This document shows, in pieces, positions 1 through 5,465 of a stretch of 6,424 nt of DNA (positions are counted from its first letter, which is position 1; each line of letters starts with the position of its first letter). The position numbers and the translations under genes are program-made. A model generated the notes under the pieces. That model had not been told where the DNA came from. It worked only from the letters and a program-made list of their open reading frames with translations, and did not search any database. The stretch is taken from contig JAKFUW010000030.1 of the NCBI GenBank assembly GCA_021732545.1, forward strand, positions 1 through 6,424. Direction: 5' to 3'. The stretch is from Alphaproteobacteria bacterium. GTDB taxonomy: Bacteria; Pseudomonadota; Alphaproteobacteria; Rickettsiales; UBA3002.

Positions 1-58
1 GCAGAATCTGGAGTTGTTTTGAGATCCTGCGGTATGGCTTTGCCATCCGCAGGATTAC
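1..58. repeat. Palindromic element, partial, inside the GT9 gene
   Basis: This is the right-hand part of a two-hairpin element whose left part lies outside the window. The complete hairpin pairs 24-32 (ATCCTGCGG) with 47-55 (CCGCAGGAT), and has an inner stem ATGGC/GCCAT (34-38 with 42-46) around a TTT loop. The 16-nt linker at 8-23 matches the linker of the full copy at 225-310 at 10 of 16 positions. Positions 1-7 (GCAGAAT) match the closing strand of that copy's left stem. The outer end is TTAC rather than TGAC. On the minus strand it is read through without a stop as GT9 residues 247 onward, in the same frame as the other copy. Confidence 0.82.
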
Positions 59-797
59 ATAATAATTCTATTTCTTTTAATAATTCAGCCTCGGCGCTTG
101 TTCCTATCAGCGCAATGCGATAGCCGCGCTCGATGAGTTGTTTGGCAAGATCAGCATAGCGTTCCGCTGGCCAGCGTTTTTCAGGGCGGTGAGCGGAGCC
201 ACCGGCAACAAACAGGATGAGTTTGTCATTCTGCGATTCGCGTAGCGAAGGCGCAGAATCTATTGCTGGCTTGAGATCCTGCGCTGACACTTCGTGTCCC
301 GCAGGATGACGATCGAGAGAGAATGATTCATCGCCTAGCCAACTCACATCGGGCGCGGGCACATCATGGATTCCCGCAATGGCTAACTGTTGCTTTTGCC
401 GGTCGATGGTGTGAAGCTTGGTGCGCTCTTGCGTATGATGGCGATGCGAAGCACCCGCAGCCAAGCCCGAATATTTTGGTTTTGGGGCGATGAAAAGTTT
501 GAAATAGCGCGTGCTGCGGCCAGAAGTTTGCAGATCATAGACCCAATCAAAGCGTGGTGCATTAAAGGCATTTACCAGCTTCATCAGCTTGCCCAATTGC
601 CATGCGCGGGGCTTGGCATCAATCCACACTTCATCTATAAATGGTGATTGCGACATCATCGCGGCATAAGGCCGCGTGGTCATCAACACAATATGCGCAT
701 GAGGGTGGTGCGCGCGAATCGCTTTCATGGGGCCGGTCGCTAAAATCAGATCGCCCAACGCGCCATGTTTGATGATGAGGATGCGCTCGCGCGTCAT
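1..797 (-). CDS. Glycosyltransferase family 9 (ADP-heptose:LPS heptosyltransferase-like), 3' end beyond window
   Basis: The reading frame is open from ATG at 797-795 to the window edge (265 codons seen; GT9 enzymes are usually about 320-350 residues). It probably transfers a sugar, typically heptose from ADP-heptose, to the inner core of lipopolysaccharide on the cytoplasmic face of the inner membrane. The N-terminal Rossmann domain begins ILIIKHGALGDLILATGP (residues 6-23), the family's signature loop. It is followed by VYDLQTSGRSTRYF (86-99) and HTIDRQKQQLAIAG (129-142). The C-terminal domain begins LILFVAGGSAHRPEKRWP (193-210), then ALIGTSAEAE (229-238). The start overlaps the stop of the GT4 gene by 4 nt (ATGA), suggesting translational coupling. 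Two stretches look foreign to the family: residues 163-191 and 247 onward are encoded by palindromic repeat elements in the same frame. The acceptor sugar cannot be told from sequence. The family call is confident, the exact heptosyltransferase type is not. Confidence 0.9.
   Translation of the reverse strand, partial: MTRERILIIKHGALGDLILATGPMKAIRAHHPHAHIVLMTTRPYAAMMSQSPFIDEVWIDAKPRAWQLGKLMKLVNAFNAPRFDWVYDLQTSGRSTRYFKLFIAPKPKYSGLAAGASHRHHTQERTKLHTIDRQKQQLAIAGIHDVPAPDVSWLGDESFSLDRHPAGHEVSAQDLKPAIDSAPSLRESQNDKLILFVAGGSAHRPEKRWPAERYADLAKQLIERGYRIALIGTSAEAELLKEIELLCNPADGKAIPQDLKTTPDS
225..310. repeat. Palindromic two-hairpin element inserted in frame in the GT9 gene
   Basis: This is an 86-bp element bounded by GTC (225-227) and GAC (308-310). 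The left hairpin pairs ATTCTGCG (228-235) with CGCAGAAT (252-259), with inner stem TTCGC/GCGAA. A 16-nt linker follows (260-275). The right hairpin pairs ATCCTGCG (276-283) with CGCAGGAT (300-307), with inner stem GACAC/GTGTC (286-290 with 294-298). On the minus strand it encodes GT9 residues 163-191, which fall at the junction between the two Rossmann domains, just before the C-terminal strand LILFVAGG. The layout resembles Rickettsia palindromic elements and the CHSERSEES-type repeats seen in translated bacterial genomes; the family name is my inference. Confidence 0.88.
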
Positions 798-1933
798 GTG
801 TTCAGCAACTCTTTATACACCGCAATCGTGCGCTTTTGCATTTCCTCGACCGAGAAATGATCCCACGCATTGTTAATCGCGGCATTGCCGATTTCGTATC
901 GTTCGGGCGGTGACATATCCAGCACTTTGCGGATGGTGCTATATAAAATATCAGGGTTATTCGGCTCGATCAGAAATCCGGTTTTGCCATCCACCACGGT
1001 TTCCTGTGGGCCGCCATGGTTGCTGGCAATCAGAATCTTTCCCATGGCTTGCGCCTCAACTGAAACACGCCCGAAGGCCTCGGGTTCAATCGATGGCGCC
1101 ACAATGATATCGGCCAATGCATAGGCCTCGCGCATATTGACCGTGGTGCCGACAAAGCGCACTTTGCCTTCTAACCCGAGTGATTTTACCAGCGCATGCA
1201 TCTCATCCACAAAATCGGGATGGCCTGAACCATCACCCACCATTAGGCACAAAAAATGCTCATCTTTCATGAGACTCAGCGCGCGGATCAGCGTTTCGTG
1301 ACCTTTCCAGCGGCTGATGCGCCCGGGCAGCATAATCACCGGCAAATGTTCATCGGGCATGTGCCAGTCTTGCGCAAGTTTGGACAAGATATGCGGTGAT
1401 ACTTTTTCGGGGTTAAACACATTCAAATCCGCACCGCGTTGAATCACTTTTATCTTATCATGATCGCAGTCATAATGATCAATAATGTGGCGCTTCACAT
1501 AGCGCGACACGGCAATCACGCGGTCGCCTTTGGTCATAATAGCGTTATAGCGTTTTTTGCCGAAACCCTCCAAGCCATACACACCATGAAAGGTGGTGAC
1601 AAACGGGATACCTGCGCGCCGAGCGGCATAATAAGCCGACCATGCCGGAGCGCGCGAGCGCGCATGAATCAGCGATATTTTGCGGCGGCGAATCAGCCGA
1701 GTGAGACGGCCGATATTGCGCCATAAATCCCACGGATGTTTGCTATCGACTGGCAACAGGATATGCTCGCCGCCGCTATAGGAAACATTGGGCGTCATCG
1801 GGCCGCCGGATGATGTCACCAAACTCGTCCAGCCCTCTTTGACAATCGCGGTGCTGATTTCGATCGTGCCGCGCTCCACCCCACCGCTTTTAAGCGCGGG
1901 CAACACTTGTAATATGGTGCGGGGTAATGTCAT
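794..1933 (-). CDS. Glycosyltransferase family 4 (GT-B fold), LPS core/surface glycan type
   Basis: This is a retaining glycosyltransferase of the GT4 family, cytosolic or membrane-peripheral, probably acting in lipopolysaccharide or other surface glycan assembly. Numbered from the ATG at 1933 (379 residues, typical length), the N-terminal domain shows the nucleotide-sugar loop ILQVLPALKSGGVERG (7-22), HARSRAPAWSAYYAA (90-104) and TTFHGVYG (113-120). The C-terminal domain shows LPGRISRWKG (202-211) with donor-phosphate contacts R205 and K210, and PEAFGRVSVEAQAMG (284-298), which contains the GT4 EX7E motif (E285 and E293). The frame extends upstream to a GTG at 1969, adding 12 residues. I prefer the ATG at 1933 because the family's first strand begins right after it, but neither start has a good ribosome binding site. 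It overlaps the GT9 gene by 4 nt. Its sugar substrate is not evident. Confidence 0.92.
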   Translation of the reverse strand: MTLPRTILQVLPALKSGGVERGTIEISTAIVKEGWTSLVTSSGGPMTPNVSYSGGEHILLPVDSKHPWDLWRNIGRLTRLIRRRKISLIHARSRAPAWSAYYAARRAGIPFVTTFHGVYGLEGFGKKRYNAIMTKGDRVIAVSRYVKRHIIDHYDCDHDKIKVIQRGADLNVFNPEKVSPHILSKLAQDWHMPDEHLPVIMLPGRISRWKGHETLIRALSLMKDEHFLCLMVGDGSGHPDFVDEMHALVKSLGLEGKVRFVGTTVNMREAYALADIIVAPSIEPEAFGRVSVEAQAMGKILIASNHGGPQETVVDGKTGFLIEPNNPDILYSTIRKVLDMSPPERYEIGNAAINNAWDHFSVEEMQKRTIAVYKELLNT

Positions 1934-1942
1934 GCCTATGAC
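1929..1942. repeat. Short GTCAT/ATGAC palindrome over the GT4 start codon
   Basis: GTCAT (1929-1933) and ATGAC (1938-1942) form a 5-bp inverted repeat around GCCT. The minus-strand ATG proposed as the GT4 start (1933-1931) lies inside one arm. The arms match the outer ends of the larger palindromic elements in this window (GTCAT...ATGAC), but a 5-bp match can arise by chance. Confidence 0.35.
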
Positions 1943-2025
1943 ATAGCGCGGGCAGGGGGCGCTTGTCACTTTGCATTTGAGGCGAATGGGCGGGCGTGTG
2001 AATAAGTTTTGAGTTTTTATTGGTT

Positions 2026-2092
2026 GTCACCCCGCATTCATTGCGGGTCTCCAACCAGCAGGCGTGAGATGCCGCAATGAATGCGGGGTGAC
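2026..2092. repeat. Intergenic palindromic element between divergent GT4 and serC genes
   Basis: This is a 67-bp element with perfect 21-bp outer arms (2026-2046 against 2072-2092), bounded by GTCAC and GTGAC. Each arm can also fold locally: CCCGCA/TGCGGG (2031-2036 with 2042-2047) and CCGCA/TGCGG (2072-2076 with 2082-2086). Read on the opposite strand it resembles the element at 6004-6071, sharing GTCA..CCGCATT.ATTGCGGCATCT at one end and a GCAA...TGCGGGGTGAC end, so the two are copies of one family. It lies in the 226-bp divergent region 1934-2159 and ends 67 bp before the serC start. It could affect folding of the serC leader or the opposite GT4 leader. I see no other conserved element in this region apart from a weak promoter candidate. 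Confidence 0.85.
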
Positions 2093-2105
2093 ATGTAAAA
2101 TCCTT

Positions 2106-2134
2106 TTGCAAAATGCGTGACCGCTAGCTACACA
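2106..2134 (+). promoter_or_regulatory. Weak candidate promoter for serC
   Basis: TTGCAA (2106-2111) could be a -35 box and TACACA (2129-2134) a -10 box, with a 17-bp spacer, 25 bp upstream of the serC start. The -10 box matches the sigma-70 consensus at only three of six positions. The placement suits the only free sequence between the palindromic element and serC, so this is a guess supported mainly by position. Confidence 0.25.
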
Positions 2135-2148
2135 TACCGCAACGCAGC

Positions 2149-2155
2149 AAGAGGA
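2149..2155 (+). promoter_or_regulatory. Ribosome binding site of serC
   Basis: AAGAGGA ends four bases before the ATG at 2160. It is the clearest Shine-Dalgarno sequence in the window and fixes the serC start. The four-helix-bundle gene downstream has no comparable site, and serA has only a weak one. Confidence 0.7.
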
Positions 2156-2159
2156 CATT

Positions 2160-3305
2160 ATGAAACCAACCGCAAAACCCACCAATCCCTGTTTTTCATC
2201 CGGCCCGTGTGCCAAGCGCCCTGGCTGGTCTTTGGATGCGCTCAAAGACGCGAGCTTAGGCCGTTCGCATCGCGCCAAAGTGGGTAAAGCGAAGCTGAAA
2301 GAAGTGATTGATCGCAGCAAAGCGATTTTGGGGATTCCGGATGATTACGTGCTGGGCATTGTCCCGGCATCCGATACGGGCGCGATTGAAATGGCGATGT
2401 GGTCACTGCTGGGCGAGCGCGGCGTGGATGCTTTAGCGTGGGAAAGTTTTGGCAGCACGTGGGTCAAAGACATTACCAAGCAACTTAAATTGAAAGACGT
2501 GCGCGAGATGGAAGTGGGCTATGGTAGCTTGCCCGATTTGGCACAGGTTGATTGGACGCGCGATGTGATTTTTACATGGAACGGCACAACGTCTGGGGTC
2601 TGTGTACCGAATGCGGATTGGATTTCTGACACCCGCGAAGGCCTCGCCATTTGCGATGCAACGTCGGCGGTGTTCGCGATGGATGTGCCATTTGAAAAAC
2701 TCGATGTGGTGACATGGTCGTGGCAAAAAGTATTGGGCGGCGAGGCGGCTCATGGCATGATCGCACTCAGCCCGCGTGCGATTGCGCGGCTTGAATCTTA
2801 CGTTCCCGCATGGCCGATGCCAAAAATTTTCCAGATGACCAGCAAAGGTAAATTGTCGGCTGGTATTTTTGAAGGCGAAACCATCAACACGCCATCGATG
2901 TTGTGCGTGGAAGATGCGCTCGATGGCCTCAAATGGGCAGAATCGATTGGCGGATTAAAAGGCCTCATCGCACGCTCTACCGCAAATTTGAAAGCAGTGG
3001 AAGATTGGGTTGCGAAAAGTGATTGGGTAGGCTTTTTGGCCGAAGATCAATCGACACGTTCTTGCACCTCGATTTGTTTAAAAATTGTCGATCCGTGGTA
3101 TCAATCATTACCTGCCGACGATCAAGCCGAGCTTGCCAAACAACTCGCCTCACTGCTTGAAAAAGAAGCCGTGGCCTATGACATCGGTGCCTACCGCGAC
3201 GCGCCTGCGGGCCTGCGCATTTGGGGTGGCGCCACGGTTGAAACATCCGACCTCGAAGCGCTGTTCCCGTGGCTGGAATGGGCGTGGAGTGAAGTGAAGG
3301 CGTGA
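2160..3305 (+). CDS. serC: Phosphoserine aminotransferase (alphaproteobacterial type)
   Basis: This pyridoxal-phosphate enzyme of the cytosol converts 3-phosphohydroxypyruvate and glutamate to O-phosphoserine and 2-oxoglutarate, the second step of serine synthesis; the family often also serves pyridoxine synthesis. At 381 residues it has the usual length of the Methanosarcina/alphaproteobacterial branch, distinct from the E. coli SerC branch. Motifs in order: CFSSGPCAKRPGW (11-23), LGRSHRAKVGKAKL (33-46), GIVPASDTGAIEMAMWSLLG (66-85), FTWNGTTSGV (138-147), ICDATSA (164-170) with D166 expected to contact the cofactor nitrogen, and TWSWQKVLGGEAAHGM (185-200) with K190 as the Schiff-base lysine. 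ETINTPSML and APAGLRIWGG lie toward the C terminus. The start has a good AAGAGGA site. It is followed on the same strand by the four-helix-bundle gene and serA, so serC and serA were probably a tight pair before that insertion. Confidence 0.97.
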   Translation: MKPTAKPTNPCFSSGPCAKRPGWSLDALKDASLGRSHRAKVGKAKLKEVIDRSKAILGIPDDYVLGIVPASDTGAIEMAMWSLLGERGVDALAWESFGSTWVKDITKQLKLKDVREMEVGYGSLPDLAQVDWTRDVIFTWNGTTSGVCVPNADWISDTREGLAICDATSAVFAMDVPFEKLDVVTWSWQKVLGGEAAHGMIALSPRAIARLESYVPAWPMPKIFQMTSKGKLSAGIFEGETINTPSMLCVEDALDGLKWAESIGGLKGLIARSTANLKAVEDWVAKSDWVGFLAEDQSTRSCTSICLKIVDPWYQSLPADDQAELAKQLASLLEKEAVAYDIGAYRDAPAGLRIWGGATVETSDLEALFPWLEWAWSEVKA

Positions 3306-3308
3306 GAT

Positions 3309-3336
3309 CGTTAATCGTTAGGGCGTTAAATCGTTA
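3309..3336 (-). repeat. Left octamer array (CGTTANNN), inverted relative to the right array
   Basis: CGTTA occurs at 3309, 3316, 3324 and 3332, spaced 7, 8 and 8 nt. The array begins 4 nt after the serC stop codon, and its last copy ends on the A of the four-helix-bundle ATG (3336). It is the reverse complement of the TAACGNNN array at 3693-3737. Positions 3316-3337 pair with 3708-3729 at 19 of 22 positions, with one of the three exceptions being a possible G-U pair in RNA. Confidence 0.85.
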
Positions 3337-3695
3337 TGGGGACACATAAAGATCTGGATGTTTGGAAAGAATCAATCGATCTGGTTGATGCAGTTTACGA
3401 TGCTACACTTTCTTTTCCCAAAGAAGAATTATATGGCCTTAATAGTCAAATGCGGCGCTCTGCAATCTCGATTCCATCGAATATTGCTGAAGGCTGTGGA
3501 AGAAATAACAAAGTAGAGCTAATCCAATTCATTGGTATTGCCCGAGGTTCGCTTGCTGAGCTTGACACCCAGGTGATTATTGCGCATAGGCGTCATTATA
3601 TAATTGATGAAGTTTTTTATGCGCTGGAAATTAGATTAAACGATATTGGTAAAATGCTTTTTCGTTGGCAGACATCTGTTCGCGATTCTCATTAA
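3336..3695 (+). CDS. Four-helix bundle protein, 23S rRNA intervening-sequence (IVP/S23) family
   Basis: This is a 119-residue protein, the normal length for the family (about 115-125). It carries the diagnostic core: THKDLDVWKESIDLV (3-17), FPKEELYGLNSQMRRSAISI (27-46), PSNIAEGCGR (47-56) and IARGSLAELDTQVIIA (68-83). Members are encoded inside intervening sequences of 23S rRNA genes or as free-standing genes. The related Avd protein of diversity-generating retroelements forms a basic barrel that binds nucleic acid. The cellular job of free-standing copies is not established. Three lines of the gene counted by eye average about 38% GC, against 58-68% in serC and serA lines, which suggests transfer. 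No Shine-Dalgarno site precedes the ATG, because the upstream bases are octamer repeats. The gene separates serC from serA, with both flanks made of inverted octamer arrays. No reverse transcriptase or rRNA sequence is visible nearby. Confidence 0.93.
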   Translation: MGTHKDLDVWKESIDLVDAVYDATLSFPKEELYGLNSQMRRSAISIPSNIAEGCGRNNKVELIQFIGIARGSLAELDTQVIIAHRRHYIIDEVFYALEIRLNDIGKMLFRWQTSVRDSH

Positions 3696-3737
3696 CGCTC
3701 TAACGACATAACGCCTTAACGCCTTAACGCTCTAACG
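3693..3737 (+). repeat. Right octamer array (TAACGNNN, six copies)
   Basis: TAACG recurs at 3693, 3701, 3709, 3717, 3725 and 3733, exactly every 8 nt. The first TAA is the stop codon of the four-helix-bundle gene. TTAACGCTCTAACG is repeated exactly at 3692-3705 and 3724-3737, and TAACGCCT occurs twice in tandem (3709-3724). The array ends 12 nt before the serA ATG, so it directly adjoins or supplies the serA ribosome binding region. It is complementary to the left array at 3309-3336. Confidence 0.9.
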
Positions 3738-3749
3738 AAAGAAACTGAC

Positions 3750-5348
3750 ATGACCCAACCCAAAGTCCTTATCTCCGACAAACTCAGCCCGCGTTCTAAG
3801 CAAATTTTTGAAGAAAAAGGCGTGATCTGCGATGTCAAAACCGGCATGACCGAAGACGAGCTGATCGCGTGCATCGGTGAGTATGATGGCTTGGCCATTC
3901 GCTCTGCCACCAAGGTGACACAAAAGGTGTTGGACGCTGCGAAAAAACTGAAAGTGGTGGGACGCGCAGGCATTGGCGTGGATAATGTCGATATCAAAGC
4001 CGCAACCGCCCAAGGCGTGGTGGTGATGAACACGCCGTTTGGAAATTCGGTGACCACGGCAGAACACGCCGTGGCGCTGATGATGTCGATGGCGCGCCAG
4101 ATTCCGGTGGCGAGCGCCTCGACCCATGCGGGCAAATGGGAAAAAAACCGCTTCATGGGCACCGAATTATGCGGCAAGGTGTTGGGCCTGATTGGTTGCG
4201 GTAATATCGGATCCATTGTGGCGGATCGCGCCCAAGGCCTGAAGATGAAAGTGATGGCCTATGATCCGTTTTTGTCGAAAGAACATGCAGCGAGCATCAA
4301 TGTTGAAAAAGTGGAACTCGATGAATTGCTCGCGCGCGCCGATGTGATTTCGTTGCACACGCCACTCAACGATGCCACGCGCAATATCCTCAATAAAGAC
4401 TCGCTGGCCAAAACTAAAAAAGGCGTGATGATTGTGAATTGTGCGCGCGGTGGTTTAGTGGTGGAAGCCGATATTAAACCCTTGCTGGAATCAGGCCATG
4501 TGGGCGCTGCGGCGTTCGATGTGTTTGAGGAAGAACCCGCCAATAGCAATGTGTTGTTCGGCATGGAGCAGGTGATCTGCACGCCGCATCTGGGGGCATC
4601 AACTAACGAGGCGCAAGAGAATGTGGCGATTCAGGTGGCCGAGCAAATGGCTGATTATCTGGTGAATGGCACCGTGATGAATGCGCTGAATATCCCTTCG
4701 GTATCGGCAGAAGATGCGGCGAAATTGAAGCCTTATATTGAGTTGGCATCGCGCCTTGGCAGCTTTGCAGGCCAAATTACCGAAACAGGTTTGAATAAAG
4801 TGGTGATTGAATATGAAGGCGCGATGGCCGCGATGAATACCAAACCACTCACAGCAGCCGCACTTAATGGTTTGCTGCAACCGCTGATGGAAGGCGTGAA
4901 TATGGTGAATGCGCCAGTGGTTGCCAAAGAGCGCAACATTGAAGTCAGCGAGATTAAAAATGAAAAGCATGAGCGTGCATCGAACTATAAAACGCTGATG
5001 CGCTTGACCGTGACGAGCGATCGCCGCACGCGCGACATTGCAGGCACCGTGTTTGCCGATCAACCGCGTGTGGTGCAGATCAACGGCGTGCCGCTGGAAG
5101 CCGCACTCGGTCATCATATGATCTTCATCAACAATGAAGATAAGCCAGGCCTGATTGGTGGCGTGGGTGTGTTGCTGGGGGATGCGGGAGTCAACATCGC
5201 CAACTTCCATTTGGGTCGTAAAAAAGTCGGCACCGAAACCGAGGCCGTGGCCTTGGTGGAAGTGGATCATGCGGTGAGCGCCGAGCTGATTAAAAAGATC
5301 AGCGAATTACCAAGCGCCAAGCAGGTGAAGGCGCTCAAATTTGAGTGA
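3750..5348 (+). CDS. serA: D-3-phosphoglycerate dehydrogenase, long ACT-domain form
   Basis: This enzyme oxidises 3-phosphoglycerate to 3-phosphohydroxypyruvate with NAD+, the first and usually feedback-controlled step of serine synthesis, in the cytosol. The protein has 532 residues, the length of the long (type 1) form. The substrate-binding half begins KVLISDKLSP (5-14) and contains VVGRAGIGVDNVDI (69-82). The NAD fold has GLIGCGNIGS (146-155, GxGxxG at 149-154) and an acidic D172 after the second strand. Catalytic residues are R233 in NCARGG, E262 in DVFEEEP and H280 in CTPHLGAS. An intervening allosteric-type domain spans about 315-450, and the C-terminal ACT domain (about 456-530) has INNEDKPGLIGGVGVLLGDAG (from residue 460), so serine inhibition is plausible. 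Only a weak GAAAG site (3737-3741) precedes the ATG, abutting the octamer array. It probably shares transcription with serC, across the inserted gene. Confidence 0.97.
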   Translation: MTQPKVLISDKLSPRSKQIFEEKGVICDVKTGMTEDELIACIGEYDGLAIRSATKVTQKVLDAAKKLKVVGRAGIGVDNVDIKAATAQGVVVMNTPFGNSVTTAEHAVALMMSMARQIPVASASTHAGKWEKNRFMGTELCGKVLGLIGCGNIGSIVADRAQGLKMKVMAYDPFLSKEHAASINVEKVELDELLARADVISLHTPLNDATRNILNKDSLAKTKKGVMIVNCARGGLVVEADIKPLLESGHVGAAAFDVFEEEPANSNVLFGMEQVICTPHLGASTNEAQENVAIQVAEQMADYLVNGTVMNALNIPSVSAEDAAKLKPYIELASRLGSFAGQITETGLNKVVIEYEGAMAAMNTKPLTAAALNGLLQPLMEGVNMVNAPVVAKERNIEVSEIKNEKHERASNYKTLMRLTVTSDRRTRDIAGTVFADQPRVVQINGVPLEAALGHHMIFINNEDKPGLIGGVGVLLGDAGVNIANFHLGRKKVGTETEAVALVEVDHAVSAELIKKISELPSAKQVKALKFE

Positions 5349-5359
5349 GTTTGAGCGCT

Positions 5360-5455
5360 GTCATTCCCGCGTAGGCGGGAATCCAGCCTTGTTTTTAAAG
5401 ATAGTTTTTTGACGGCCTAATCGGCCTACTGGATCCCCGCCTTCGCGGGGATGAC
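5360..5455. repeat. Palindromic element between convergent genes
   Basis: This is a 96-bp element, GTC...GAC, filling most of the 117-bp gap between serA and the DUF192-like gene. The left hairpin pairs ATTCCCGC (5363-5370) with GCGGGAAT (5375-5382) around GTAG. The right hairpin pairs ATCCCCGC (5433-5440) with GCGGGGAT (5445-5452) around CTTC. The 27-nt arms match each other's reverse complement at 24 positions. Two of the three differences are a T-A to C-G swap within the hairpin stem, and the third is in the loop. It belongs to the widespread family whose translation reads WIPAFAGMT. It may terminate transcription from both sides, but neither hairpin is directly followed by a T run. Confidence 0.9.
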
Positions 5456-5465
5456 AAGCCTGTGA

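Noticed and set aside
1890..2320. Minus-strand frames (73 and 97 codons) across the GT4-serC intergenic region
   Set aside because: Most of their sequence is the translated palindromic element plus antisense serC or out-of-frame GT4; they are repeat-derived chance frames.
3336..3695. Diversity-generating retroelement (four-helix protein as Avd)
   Set aside because: No reverse transcriptase, template repeat or variable repeat is visible in the window, and the protein matches the general IVP family.
3309..3737. Regular repeats as a CRISPR array
   Set aside because: The unit is only 8 nt with no spacers, and the two arrays are inverted around a gene.
3716..4216. 166-codon minus-strand frame over the serA start
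   Set aside because: It is the antisense shadow of the SerA N-terminal domain and runs through the octamer array; no motif recognised.
4599..5270. 223-codon open frame on the minus strand within serA
   Set aside because: It is antisense to a clearly conserved SerA coding sequence, its translation is rich in His/Cys/Arg without any family motif, and it has no ribosome binding site.
5360..5455. Bidirectional intrinsic terminator
   Set aside because: Hairpins are strong, but the nearest T run on the plus strand starts about 10 nt after the left hairpin and none follows the other on the minus strand, so I kept it as a repeat only.
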